Source: Brugia malayi
Taxonomy: Eukaryota > Nematoda > Chromadorea > Rhabditida > Onchocercidae
Length of the DNA stretch: 64,000 bases
Assembly: GCF_000002995.4 (NCBI RefSeq)
Contig: NW_025062479.1
Span: 9,167,721 to 9,231,720, forward strand
Direction of reading: 5' to 3'
A program made the position numbers and the translations under genes. Position 1 is the first letter of the stretch, and each line of letters opens with the position of its first letter. Under the pieces are notes generated by a model. It did no database searches, was not told where the DNA came from, and saw only the letters and a program-made list of their open reading frames with translations. Shown in pieces: positions 39,801 to 53,115 of this stretch.

Positions 39801-42800
39801 AAGTAAGTGTATTTAATATGTTCAGTGCAAAATATGAAAAGTGTTTTTAAAAAAAAGAAGTAACCTTAGTCCAATCAGATGCTCGCCAAAATGGACATGG
39901 CCCTTGATTACACGGTTGATGACTTTGGGGTCGAGCTTCACCTTGTCTCAAGCATTGCTCATCAGATACCTCATTATCATTAGCATCAACACAAGATACA
40001 TGCCGAGTTTTCCAACCATCAAGACATGATACCGAACATGCACTCCATGTCCCAAGACGCCAACTGGGACATGCCATACGATGACATGGCTTTTGTACAA
40101 TTCGTTCACGACGATCACATAGATCTTAACATATGCCAATTATAATGCTAAAGAAAATTAGTCAAGAATTTTGGTCATATCAGAGAAAAGAAATGAGTAA
40201 TGAGATCCTAAAATATTATTCCATCAACTTTTTGACTTCATAACTAGCAAAAGTCTTCTCACCACAATGAGAAAATGAAGTGATTTTGGAAAAATTGAAC
40301 TGAAACTCACTCTCATCAAGATGTCGACTATTAAGATCGGTGCAAACCGCATCACGTGTTTCGATACCATCACCGCAGCTCACCGAACAACTGCCCCATG
40401 TGCCAAATCTCCACTGCGTGCAGATTTGCTGATTGCACTTTTCCCAATCATGCTTTTCCTTGCTGTTGCACATTGTTAGGTGTACTTCACGACCTGCCGC
40501 ATCCTGGCATGATGCATGGCGCACTTTGACACCTCCATCACATGATCGAGAACACTACAAAATTCCTCGATTTGTACTATTCCAGTAATATTAAGTACAA
40601 ATTGAATTATAATTATGCAATAATACATTTTTGAAGGTTTATAATACGATGACATATTGATCAAATTTCTCGAATAATAAAAAGTAAAAATTTACTTCAG
40701 ACCATTCGCCATAGACCCATTTGGGACATGGTATTCGATTGCACTCTTTTTCTGTTTTATCCTTCATTGCTTGCTCACAAGCACGATCATCCAAACGTCG
40801 ATTCGTCTGGTCACTACAGAAAGCTTGTCGGCGAGTGATACCAGATATGCCACATGATTCCGAACACTGCAAAGTGTTGAAAATTACTTTCTGATTTAAT
40901 GAGTGCATCCAGTGAATCTCACATATCTTTAAAACATGTCGAAAATCTCATTTTAAATTTATGCGCATTACTGTGTGAAATTCGATCTTCCCAACTTCAA
41001 ACATCATTTCATACCGGTGTCCACTCCGTATATGTCCATTTCCGTCCTGCGCAATCTACATAACATGGTGCACGGTCACTTGGTTTCTTTAATTGATGAC
41101 ATTGTGAATCAGAAATAATAGTTTCACGTCCGTCTACGTAACTTCGAATGCACTCGCTTTTTTGATGTTTCTCACCACGTCCACAAGTTGCATTGCATTG
41201 TCCAACCGGCACTACACGCCATCTGAAGTTAATCTCATCATATATATATATATATATATATATACATGACATCTTGTTATTACTAACATATCAATATATC
41301 ATTAATAAAATTATATTTTTAAACGTAGTACAGAAGGGGAAGTTCAAAAATAGCGAAGATTACTTAATGGTACAGTCAATATTGCACATTCGTGTTTCAG
41401 TTGGTGGACGATGGGATATACACAAATTATCAGTTACGCTACGACTTGATATTGCATCAACGCAAATAAGCTCCTGTTTTTGCTGACCTTAAATTAAAAA
41501 AGAAAAAAACTGAGGAGAGATTTCAAAAATTATTAGAAAATATATCAAACCTTAATCCTTTATTGAAAGATTCCTCATATGTAAGGACTAGGATTATTCC
41601 TAAAATCAAGAAAACGAGAGATTAAGATTGATAGATAAAACCAAGTGGTAAGTTACAACTCGGCAGAAAGGCATTACTAACAATTCGAATATCACAATGA
41701 ATCGATTAAGGTTAAGGTTCTGTCAACCTGTATTGGTATTCTAATGTAATCTCAATGAAATCTAATCTATGAACGCAATCGCAAGTCTAATAAAACTACG
41801 GGAAATAACCTTGGCACAATGAGGAGCATTCTGACCAACGTTCACTGATACGCCAGTAGTAATTTGTCACTGATGTTTCATATCCAAATCGTACATTTTG
41901 TGCTGGTACCATAAATTCATAGTGTATATCTGGAGGGTATAAATTTCCAACTGATAACACATGAAGATAAATATCAGTCCTAGAAATATTTATAGTTCAA
42001 ACAAAAGAATTCCTGCTTCTTGCTAAAAAAAAAAAGAAATCATGCAACTTTACAAACTGACCGTATAGGTCCAGTGCCATTTATTCGCTCAATCACATGA
42101 TCACTACCAGAATATTCTAGTACCGTGTCCTGTATGGAAATTTGTTGCCGGAAAACTGATACTTGGTAATGACCATTGAGCAGAAATTCTCCATTAGCAT
42201 TTCGTAAAGCTACAGCATTTTTAATTGTTAGAAATTATCATGATTAAAATTAATAAAAATGATGTAATTTGGAATTTAATAAGTAATTAAAAGTTTGCTT
42301 GTCTCATTAAATTTAAAACTTTGCAAGTTTTAAGCTTATAGAGTACTTTTAATGAGTCAGCATGTACAGACTGGTAACAGTTAGGTAGAAGAATCATTAG
42401 TACATTGCTTTTTTATAAGAAAAATTTCATCTATAAGTAAGCATTTACACAGCTAAGTGAAAAATTAATGAGTGAACTGAATGAAACTGTCAAGCAATAT
42501 TTGGCTGTAGTAGTAGGTGTAGTGAATAATCTATTTTCATTAATGAAAATCCAGGTGATACTGGATCAATTACCAAGATAGTTATCGTCTTCTTTCTGGT
42601 TGCCATATCCATGCTGTGTTATTTGGATATTTGCCGAACCTGCAGGTATTTTCAAAACTTCGTTATAGCCAAATGATCCACGTTCATTATAGCTACCTGA
42701 TACAACCCGACATGTACTTCCATCACCGCCACAGATTCCACATTTATCACGTCGCATTTCTGAGCCCAAACGATGATCGCAACCAGCCTACAATTATTCC

Positions 42801-45800
42801 TGTTTTATTCAGCATTAGACATCAGATATGAAAAACATTTTGAAATAATTTAGAAGCTTTTTTCGCAAAACTTATAGGGAAAGCTTAGAAACCACCTTAT
42901 GGCAAGTGCCATCGATGCACATATCGTCCCCATGCCGATAACATGGAGTACCATCCAGAACTTTATCCTTAAGCAAGTAAAATGCAGCGGAGCCGCTTAT
43001 ACGGCAATATAGTTTACATCTTTCATTGTCGCTTACTGAAATAAAATATTTTGTAAAACCAGGATTGAATAAATTAAATCAGGATTAAATAAGTTATCAG
43101 AAAGTAACAAACCTCCGGTGTATTTTGGTAACCAACGTGATTTGGGAGGAACCCCATGAATTCCAACATCCTTATTGTCAAATTCTGAACACTGTACTTC
43201 TCGGAAACCGGGTGTATCCCATGGGCAATCCTGGATATTACATGGTCGATAACGCTCCCTTTGTCCTACGCAATATTTTCCACCATTGATAGGCCTGTAA
43301 GCAAACTTTTCACCAGTATAAATGATTCCCATAAAAGTTAACCAAAAAAGAAGTCAAGAGTTGCTATTGATCATAGTTTGCCTGAACGTAAATGAGTAAA
43401 AAGAGATCAACAATAGCTTCCGATCCACTACATCCTAGTTTCTGCCTAATTGTTAAAAAGAATGACTTCTAAATTCACATCAAAACGAGTACCTTGGATT
43501 ATCACAATCACGCAAAGCCTTCTGTATACCTCCTCCACAAGTTCTTGAGCAGTCACCCCAATTTTTCCATTCACCCCATGAACCATCTAATTTGGCTCGT
43601 TGTTGAGGAGCCATACCCACACATTCACCACGATGACACCACTGTAATAACAGCATCGTATACCGCAGTAATATTTACAAACTGTATTACTAAAAACAGT
43701 CATTTGAGTAATGTACTCAGTTGAATTATTCAATGCAATTAACTTCTTATCAGTCGAATTTATTTGACAATTGTTCAAAAACTACACAGATCGTAATTCT
43801 TTTAAAAATTGAATAATTTAATTAAATAGTATTAAATAAATATATTGAAAATAAAATGTTAAAGAAATGTATTGATAATACCAACTTGATTATCACCACA
43901 TGGTGTACCATCAGCCCAAGGCATATGTTGTGTTCGACAACCCATCTGGTATCCATAATACGTAGCGCACCATAACCTGCGACATGCTGGCTGCAACAAG
44001 CGAAAATTCAATTTTCCTGAACTTTGAACCAGTCAAAATGATAACGATGACATGATTAAACCAAACAAAGGGTCACTAGTATTCCCTTAAAGTTCTACCA
44101 GATTTATTTTCAATTGCATTACAACATTTAAGTACGACTTTCGTGAAATTCAAGGGAAGTACATATGAAATGAATTACCTAAATTTTAAAACTCAATAAG
44201 CAATTACCATGTAAGGACATAATTCAGCTGATGGTCCAAATACAAACTGGCATTGTTGATTAGCAGAAAACATTGCTCCAGGCGCCGGATCTTCAAACAT
44301 TCGATCGTAATAGCGACGTTCAATCGGTTGATCCAAAATACACTGAGTCTGAGCTCGATTCGCGCTAGAAAAAATTTCATATCTTAACACTGTAAAATGA
44401 ATAATTATAAAACGAAATTATGATAAAATCCTTTAAATAACTTAATTTCAGAATGGAATTAAAAAGTAAATTAAATGAAGATTAACTCAAGAAATTTTGC
44501 CAACATAGCAGCGCTACACGGACTCCATGACCAAGGATGTGTATTATATTCAAGTGTTGGTGCCATAATATGATAATTATGTTTATTTAGTGCCATGTAG
44601 CGACCGCACTTCCGTTCGTCATCATGCGGAATATTGAAACTGAAATTATACAGTTATGCGACGATATACGTAACTAATTTTATTTACTTTACTAATTAAA
44701 TATATTAGTATCATTTATATCGATTTCACTTTTAACGATATTTTCTCAACTGGAAGTGAGATAGCACCATTATATAGCAATGATGGCATTTATGTTTAGT
44801 AAATGTTAAAGTATTTTAATTTCTGAATTTGCAAAATGCATTATTGACAAGAATAATGTGTAGGACAGAGACAAATATGAAACGTACATGTGGCCTAGTT
44901 CGTGAGTGATCGTAAATGCAGCTGATAAGCCATTATCCTCGATGATTGCACAGCTTCGTAATGAGTCACACATGGTACCCAGCTCGGCAAGACCTAGTGT
45001 GTCACATTTTCCTGGTGCCCTGTCATTCAAATCAGATACATATAGCTACTTATGTATCAAATTAACAATCGCTAAAGACATCAAACTGTCTTTTTAATTA
45101 ACAATATCCAACATATAGCGGTAGGAAGAACAAATACACCTGCTTAGCTTATACTTGCAAAACTAAAGTGTGGAGGTAATGAAAGAGATTTTTTTAATTT
45201 GAACAATTCGCCAGGCGTAACAGATATCAATGAAATATCCAACCACAATGCATTCATTATCAAATTACTTCATGGTATACAGTAAAGTGAATTTTAATTT
45301 TATCTAAACATTTATAATTTTTAAAATGTCAACCTGCATATATCATGTCGTGTGAGCAGGATGGCCACATCATGATGATTTGGAGCATCATCGTTCTTGT
45401 CATTGTATGTTTCTTGCCAGCGACAAAATTGTTGCAACGTATCTTGTGCATTGTCACTAATATGTGGTCCAGCCTGAAATACAATCATTTCACAATATAC
45501 TTGATTTAGTACGGTGATTTTGTTATTTATTAACAATAATTTAATTAAAAACTCATTCATTAATGACTAGTAATGATTTTTTCGCTTTGTATGCAATCGG
45601 GAATAGTGACAATTTACATTTCGAAATTGTTCTACGAACTGATAAAGTGAGTAGAACAATTTCAATTGAACTCATTTCCGGATATAGATGAAATAGACCG
45701 GTAGTGCAATAATATAACAGCAACATATACAATTTTTTAATCTAAATTATTGTCAAAAATATAATAATTGAAATGTATCTTTTTTATATCATTTTACTTC

Positions 45801-48800
45801 ATTATATAAATAAGATAAAACGAACCGTTTCATGTTTCAAAACGATTAAACGTGTCACGATAATGTTTATTGCAGCGTGTAAACTTGGATGGCGATAAAT
45901 AGAAGCTACCTAAATTATGAATTGGAGAATATATCATCATTCACCTTTTATTTAAAAACGTTTAAATATTCTTCGAGATTGATACTTGCCAAAGAGATAG
46001 TTGCGACAAAAAAGATAGTTTAAAAATTGCTCTGTCCTACTGATCTCTAGCTCTTCTTAACGATAAAACTGAAACAGAGAGGAAAAGAGGGAGGGAAAAA
46101 AGAGAGAAGACACTTATAATTTGATAAGGATTAAATCAGGATATTGAAAGCTTTACAATAGAATAGTGTTTAAAATTATTTTGGACATTTTTCGAACTAA
46201 TTAAAAAACAATGGTTAAACAAATTTTATGTTTAATCATTGATTATATGCACAATTTTTAAGTGTTAGATAATTAACTGTTGGGACGATTTGTGCTATTG
46301 AGTGAGAAAAAGTGACAAACCGTAGAGAAAAGTGTGAGCACATAATTTTCAAGATTATTTTGATGATAGAGCAGCATTTTGTTGTCCGCAACAACAAGCA
46401 CCTCAACATAATGGTCCCAAGAGTTGGCTGAACGACGAGATCGAGCAAACGAGCTATCTGGAACAATAACAATACATTCATGCACTTCTCCTGTTTAATT
46501 TCATTAAGTAACTTATCAACTGAAGCTACTAGTTTGCAACTCATAATATGCTTCGAAATCGAGAATTAGGTTGTTTTATTTTTCTTTCCGAATTTGCTGG
46601 AAGTCATTTGTTGATTTTTGCATTTAGGAAGTGCTTTTCGTGAAATTTTCCACCAAAAGTAATTTTTCGATTGAAAAAGAACCCAATGCAGAATCTCTAA
46701 GTTTTATTTATTTACTCATTATTATTATTATTATCTTCTTTGAATTTTTAGCAGCTTTATGAATCAATAAGCTTGCATTTAGCCAGTTTGCTGATGAACC
46801 AATCAACTGACAATTTAATTTCTGAAAGAAATCACTTCCGAAAAATTCTACATTATCTATTCTGTATAAGTATTGGGTTTTAAGTGGCAGATTTTAAGTG
46901 GTAGAATAATTTAAGTGGTAGATTACGGGAAGCGCACTTATTTGGCTTACTCACTTACCCACCCAATAAATTTTGGTAAGACCTATCGCATCAAGCCTAA
47001 ATGTTTTTGACTATGACAATTAAAAGTGCACAAACTTGATTTAACATCCTTCTCTCTCTGATTATTTGACAATTACCACCTAGAGACTAGAAGATTGTGA
47101 TAGAAATTCTGAACTCTTTCAAACCGAACAGAAACTTGTTCCTTACCAAAATTTCTTATTTTTTTTTTTTTTTGCACCTATCAACAAGGCTTCGAGGAAA
47201 AAAAATTCCTACCTTATTCTGGCCTGAAATTTTTAAGTTATTCACAATTACATTATGCTTAATATGTAGATTTTATAGAAATTAATCATTTAATTAACTA
47301 AATATAGTTTTATACCCTTGACAATTATACCTATGAGTATTGATCACATTTGAAATGCTTGATTAAAAATTTCTTACATATCTACATTTCATATAATATC
47401 CCTATATGACAGCCATTACAAGGTATTTTTTTTTCTTCTGAATATCAGATCAACAAGTAACTCGATGGAATAGCCTGAAGCAGCACCAGGTACCAACATT
47501 TCACTAATAAATGTACCATAACATTAATTATTAATGCTCTTTTTAAGATATGCCTTGTATTATGAAAAGCAATGTTGATATTTGACGTGATAAATTGTAT
47601 AAATGCCGAATATTCTCAGTTTTTTTTTTCCTTTCCGATTTTGATGATATAGAGAAAGATTTTTCTTTTACCATCTGGAGATGATCTAATCGAATTTTAA
47701 GTTGCAGACAAAAAAAATTTTTTTTTTAAATGCAGGTTAGAAATACTAAAGCTGTTACATTGGTATCCAAGTAATCGTGATGATATCTTTAACACATACT
47801 ATATTCTAGTTTGATAGCATTCTACGGTCCACCTATATGCTTATCTATTTCTAGAATATATTTATAATTAGCGCCTTTTCCGAAATGGTCTGTGTGTGGA
47901 ATGGTTTGAATGCCTCAGATGCATAAAGGTTTGAATTGTAAGCTTATCATGTTCTACTGAATAAAAGAAAAGGAAATTATACCGGTGATATTGATATTTG
48001 GATCGAATATAGTCGTATATTGGGCAGTGTTATTATCGTAATTGGCATTGTCGTTGCTAATGCGATAGGCAGTGTAGTTATGCGTTTGAACATCATTGGT
48101 TGAGTTATTGTTATTACTTCTATGATTACTTGTTGAATGTGAATTAGTAGAAGTAGTGGCAGAAGCAGTATTAAGCGAAGGAGTAGTAGTAATAATGGCT
48201 GCAGAAGAACTGTGAAAACCATATTTGTGGAATGAATGAGATCGAGATTTGTACACGATATGGGCCCTGGACGATGACGATTTGCTTGGCATTTGATCGT
48301 CCTTTACCGGTTCTATGAGATACGTTCCGTCCGGCAGTGCCAGAGTACCGAACTGCAAATAATTTCAATTTCTGTATTCCTGCAAATCAAGAGTAATAGT
48401 TTACATCAAGGACTAACTGATTAAATCGTTATTTTGCGTAGATAGTATTCTTACTTTAGTTAATCACTTATTATCAAATAAGTAGGAGAGTCAGCTGATC
48501 ATAACAGTTATGATACGATGTTAAATGAGGCAGAGGATTAATAACATAATTACCAGTCCACCGCTGATGTCACACAAATTGACAATCGATGACTCAGTAG
48601 CACCTTTGACATGAGCACTGTAGAGGCAATCCGGTACGAATCTGGACATTCGTGCATGCGTCGCATCCAACGAATCCATAAATTGTACAATCGGTCGAAT
48701 CCGATTGTTCTCCAACATCGGCAGTGATCTGGATTTTTTGTCAACGGTAAATTGAGCTAATAAAATAAAAAAAATTTTACGTTGCGCAATGTCTCGTGTT

Positions 48801-51800
48801 TCATTTCGTCACATCTGTTACAAATGCAGCAATTGAAAAGCATCAGGTAAACAACAAACTTGTTATTGGGTTGGGGTAGCTGCTTCCAGCGCGTGAGATG
48901 TATGTGTAATTCACTTTTGGACATTCGATCACCGGTATCCTGACGTAATCGGAAGTAACACGTGAAGCCACAATCTCGTGCCAATCCACGTACTCCGTGC
49001 CATTTGGCATCGTTCCATGTGGAACGTCGTCGCCTTGTCTGGTGTCGATTGATGTGCCATACTTCTCCATCTTGCAACTTTGCATCTGTGATAATATCTC
49101 TTTTTTTATTTTAATATTTTCTTATTTTCAGTTTAAAAAAAGCAGTATCAAAAATTCAGATTTGCAAAATATTACAAATTTATCAAATTGTTTGAAACGT
49201 CTCATCATAGCTTTCATTCTCATTCAGCAACTGTTGCATACAAAGTTATCATCGATTATATTTCAATGGTAAGTCAGAGTTATAATGTTTTTTTTTTTTT
49301 TTTTTTTAAAAAAAAAGAAGTTAAACCAATAATTTTTTGCTGATTTTAAGATGGTAAACCTGGAAAATCTAGCCAGGAAAGCTGACCATACTACGTCAAA
49401 TACTACGATAATTATTGGAATGAATACTAAGAATGGTCAATATCTTTAATCTTTATGGCGAACTTTTCTAGCTCTAAAATTTCTGGATTCATCAGTTATC
49501 TGTATGCTTCATAAATTGTAAATATTTTAGACTTCTAAATTACAAACTTTAAACATGTATAAATCATCCAGTCAAATTTCTCACTGTACTTTCCAGTAAT
49601 GTTTTCTTCAATATCATATGTACACATTCGAAATGGAATCTGGGACAGATTTTTGATAAAGAGTTGGTAGAAATGTCACAAGAAATATTTAAGTTAAGTT
49701 AGATCACCGAATCAGATAATCATTTGCTGCATGTTTTATGAGGAAAAAAAGGACGAAAATATTTGTGGAGAAATTAGTGACAGCGTAAAGCAAAAAAAAA
49801 AAAAAAACAATCAAAAAAAATTACGAGAAGAGTAAAGCAAAGTATATTCCACATATTTCAGATGTCAGCAAACAATGTAGAACTAGGGTAGACGAAAGCA
49901 AATCGAAAAGTAAACAAAATTTTGTTCGAGAAGTAGCGCCTTCTTGTCTGCAAAAAAATCTTCATTTTTTTCATCTCTTCCTTCGCTTTTCCTTGGAATT
50001 TGGATAATTTCTGTACCAAGTGTACTGTTGATATTTTCCATATTAATTTGGATAAACTTATCGCTATGACATTAAAATGTTTTCAAATAGTTAAATTTAG
50101 AAAATAGAAAACATAAAGACTTTTTTTTTGATAACATAAAATAAAAGAAACAACTCGAACATATTAGCGTGATTGTTTTCAATTTTACAAATTTAGGTTA
50201 CGTTTTTATCAAAATTTGAAATTTACAAGATTGTTACGCATAAAAAAAGTATCACAATTTACTATTTCTACAATTTGATTGTAATCATTTACAATGGTGG
50301 ATGTAAATGGTAATGCGAAAAAAAAAACGATTTATAAAATAAGTCAGAATAAATATGTCTACAATTTTTTTCAACTGTTAAAAAAGGATATGATGGAAAA
50401 AAAATTTACTCGGAAAAAAACTTTCAAAAAAAAAGTGTAGAAAAAGAAGTAAATGGAATTGAAGATTGATTAACAAGCATAAGAAGTGTCGATCGAAAAG
50501 AAGAAAAAGAGTTACCGCCGATGGTAATATTATACAAATCCATATAAGAAGTAGTCGTATAGGATGAAAGTAAGGACATTTAACAGCTGCAACTATACTT
50601 TACACACATTCTCGTACCGATCAGTAACAAAAGAAAAAGAAGAAAAAAAGACGAATGAAATTGGTTTCATTATGTTAAAATCGACAGCATTAACTCATAA
50701 AAACAATGTAACAATTCTTTGCATTTTTCAGTTAAAGAGTCAGGAAAAACGAAAAATATCTGAGTATCTTTCGCTTTCTTTCTTTCCCTCTCTTCCTCTC
50801 TCTCCTAGCTAAACTATAATTTTGATAAAAAAATGAATACAAACTTCTTTTGATTTTTAAATCTAAAAACAAAAGGGGATGATAAAGAGATGCCAAGTTA
50901 AGCGTTGCTAACTTAAGCTTGGCAAAAACTCTACAGTTTTAATAAAAACTGCAGTTTATTATTTGTTTTTCTTCACCACATAAAGCTATTCTATTAACTA
51001 ATATATTTTTCACCACAAAAATATCAAAAACTTGGCCTTCTAATTAAAAAATGTTTATAATAACTAAATTGCAATTAATCAATAAGCAAATATTAAAAAA
51101 GTAGAATACATTTTTCAAAACAGTGTCGATACTTAAGAAGACGGGCAAATTAAATTGAACTGATAAACAGTTTGTTTTTTGTGTCATTCTCAAAAGGCCA
51201 GTTTTCAGCTATTACATATCTAACTGTATCAAATTTACTTCACTGATCATAGTGTAACAACTACAGAAGCAGTAGAACAAATGATTAAAGTTGTTGTACC
51301 GACGAAATGAACACCATTAAATTGCTACACTCAAATCCAAAAATCAGCAATTTATCTCTATTTCACAAGAGCATCAAACTATGATTTATGAAATTGTGAT
51401 TTTTTTTTTTTTGCGAATAAATTCTAGTTTAAGAATGGAAAGGAAGAAGAGAATTTTATGCCAGAAGATGTTATGTCATACTGTAAAGAAATTAATACAG
51501 TATGAAATCAAAGGTGATGAATTTAAAGAAATTACCTGTAACAGCGGCAGCTATTAGACGATTTCGTGACTGAGGTATCCTTGTGAAGGATAATCCTCGT
51601 AAATACAATGAACTGAATAAAACCGCTAGCGCAAAAACAATAGCAACAAAATATTCAGGTTTCTGAGAATCTATGCTGCTATTGCTGTCGCTGTCGAAAT
51701 TGCTGTTATTGTCGTTGTTGTTGTTATTATTATCATTACTATTATTGTTATTGCTGTTGTTATTGTTGTTGATATCAGGATGAAGTATCAACGGCTCACT

Positions 51801-51824
51801 AGCCGAGGTTTCAACTTCAAGCAT
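28824..51824 (-). CDS. gon-1: GON-1-type ADAMTS metalloprotease, complete model of 39 exons, 2201 aa
   Basis: Secreted/anchored zinc protease that remodels extracellular matrix; in C. elegans GON-1 is needed for gonad migration. Exons 5'-3' on the minus strand (low-high): 51536-51824, 48822-49085, 48554-48756, 47983-48352, 46321-46457, 45826-45909, 45334-45473, 44888-45019, 44487-44639, 44208-44364, 43886-43990, 43493-43641, 43113-43294, 42896-43035, 42574-42787, 42062-42209, 41810-41979, 41364-41487, 41015-41222, 40696-40866, 40311-40554, 39865-40124, 39562-39680, 39332-39464, 38791-39081, 38157-38351, 37862-38017, 37457-37654, 34140-34307, 32951-33124, 32186-32356, 31630-31827, 30921-31059, 30449-30635, 29964-30100, 29638-29729, 29421-29529, 29281-29322, 28824-28876. 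Phases agree at every junction and the total divides by three. In order it encodes an Asn-rich tail and membrane anchor (about 57-76), prodomain, furin site RSRR (381-384), metalloprotease with HELGHIFNIPHD (535-546), disintegrin-like region, TSP1, Cys-rich, spacer, 17 more TSP1 and a GON domain. The exon 2/3 junction and the 37/38 junction are the weakest. Confidence 0.93.
34308..37456 (-). other. gon-1: largest internal intron of the gon-1 TSP1 region (3.1 kb)
   Basis: Separates two TSP1 exons, whereas most neighbouring introns are a few hundred bases. No additional TSP1 exon can be found inside on the minus strand, and the repeat count on both sides already equals that of C. elegans. It contains an (AT)n microsatellite at 36767-36828 and unremarkable AT-rich sequence. 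Confidence 0.6.
36767..36828. repeat. (AT)n microsatellite
   Basis: About 31 uninterrupted AT dinucleotides within the 3.1-kb intron of gon-1. A shorter (AT)n, about 12 units at 41240-41264, lies just upstream of the acceptor of gon-1 exon 19 (41015-41222). Confidence 0.95.
44208..46457 (-). other. gon-1: gon-1 catalytic block (exons 5-10)
   Basis: Begins with the RSRR cleavage site followed by [16 protein letters not shown], the usual start of the mature ADAMTS protease. The zinc site is HELGHIFNIPH, with His 535, His 539 and His 545 as ligands and Glu 536 as catalytic base, followed by Asp 546. The Met-turn is in HIMAPTLE. Cysteine pattern and spacing (DICR...[20 protein letters not shown]) match GON-1. 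All elements needed for activity are present. Confidence 0.92.
51700..51775 (-). repeat. gon-1: imperfect AAC/AAT trinucleotide repeat in gon-1 exon 1
   Basis: Read on the coding strand, an imperfect run of AAC and AAT codons broken by a few GAT and AGC codons. It encodes most of an asparagine-rich stretch at residues 19-41. Codon mixing shows it is not a freshly expanded pure repeat. Confidence 0.85.
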
Positions 51825-51992
51825 AACGCCCCTAGCCGGGGCCTAAGGCAAACTCGTCCTCGTCCCTTCAGGGCCTTGGCTTTTTTGAGAACAGCTTCAA
51901 GCAAATAATCCTAGAGGCGCTACACCGTTCGATTCCGCATTTCTAACGGGACACTATACCACTACCGTCGATCACCGGTACGCCTTTACGTC
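51825..51992 (-). promoter_or_regulatory. gon-1: gon-1 5' leader with upstream splice acceptor
   Basis: The sequence just 5' of the gon-1 ATG is unusually G+C-rich for this window and is preceded by a TTTTTTCAG acceptor whose first exon base is 51992. An in-frame TAG precedes the ATG, supporting the chosen start. The acceptor can be a cis-splice from a distant 5' exon or a spliced-leader trans-splice site, as is common in nematodes; sequence alone does not decide. Confidence 0.5.
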
Positions 51993-52875
51993 CTGAAAAA
52001 ATGTTCATTTTTATTTCTTTTTCTTTTTTTATAAAAAATGTATTTTTCACATATTCTAACGACGATGAACAAGTGGACAATCTTATTCTACCACATGCAT
52101 ATATAATATATTTCCGACATTATTACGAACAAAAGTAATATTTTATTGCATACAGTACGAAATGTTGTATTGTTATTCCAGGTGTAGGTAAAAAAATCAA
52201 TGAAGAACAATGAATAAAGTAATTCATAATCCTTTGTCATATTCAGTGAAATACGTTTTTACATGTGCATAAACATGAACAATTATTTCAATCCTATTTC
52301 AACTCTTCATTCTTTAACTCTCTTTTATTTCATTCATTTCATATCATAGTGTTGTGTATAAAGAAGAAAACTACAAAATTTGTCTAATTGTTACAGTAAT
52401 AGACTAATTCTCTTGAATTATACAACCACTGATTGGTATTGCTATAGAATAGATATAATTCACGTAATTTGACATGCACACAACTTAAGATAAAATTTAA
52501 ACGTCTGAATAACAACATTTTTGCACATATTTAAAGACAAACAGTATTCTCTGAAAACATTTTTTCCTTCGTCCTTCGTCAGTTCACTAATAAAATTCAA
52601 ATATAACAAATATCAACCTTATTCTTTGATCTCATCTTTATTTCTATCTTAATCAATTTAGATTTCATTTATTTGAAGCAAAAAAAAAATTTTTTTTAAA
52701 GAAAAGTTGCATTAGTAATAGCAACACTTTTTCATTATACATTTCATCATATATGAAAACAGTGGAGTAAAATTATAGAATTTATTACGAATTTATTGCG
52801 CTCAAGAAAAAAAAAAAACGATCACCAAACAAAAAAAAAAAAGGAAAACATGGCTGCACTTTATCTAATTTCAGT

Positions 52876-53115
52876 TCATTTTTCAAATATTATGAGAATT
52901 TTAAAACCATCATTCTCAATACCGAAAGCATTCATTGTAATCAAGCATAATTTTGATCTTAAATAATCAATATCATCTTTTCTGATAGCATCCTGATATT
53001 TAGTGTGTACAATTAAAATATAATTCAAACATGAAATTGCGTTAAAATGAGGTGATGAATTAAAATTCTTGAAAGTCAAACACAATGAATGAAACAATTT
53101 CCTTCGTGCAAGCAT
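52876..53115 (-). CDS. unrecognised small ORF, 79 aa
   Basis: ATG-initiated frame with a moderately polar, protein-like composition in its second half (KYQDAIRKDDIDYLRSKLCL). No signal peptide, domain or splice partner was recognised. It is the least chance-like ORF upstream of gon-1, but the evidence is composition only. Confidence 0.2.
   Translation of the reverse strand: MLARRKLFHSLCLTFKNFNSSPHFNAISCLNYILIVHTKYQDAIRKDDIDYLRSKLCLITMNAFGIENDGFKILIIFEK

Larger units (their letters stand above)
30921..41979 (-). repeat. gon-1: 17 C-terminal TSP1 repeats of gon-1 (18 in all with the central one)
   Basis: Repeats of about 55-60 residues, each with W-x-x-x-x-W at the start, a CSxxCG-type motif and six cysteines. 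The opening tryptophan motifs I can count after the spacer are [82 protein letters not shown] and SVGPW. Most introns fall in phase 0 directly before the first Cys of the CSxxCG motif, so one exon spans from the Cys of one repeat to the Trp of the next. This allows in-frame gain or loss of repeats. Confidence 0.9.

Noticed and set aside
51920..51940. GTTCGATTCC, like a tRNA T-arm
   Set aside because: No paired acceptor, D or anticodon stems at the proper spacing; it lies in the gon-1 leader.
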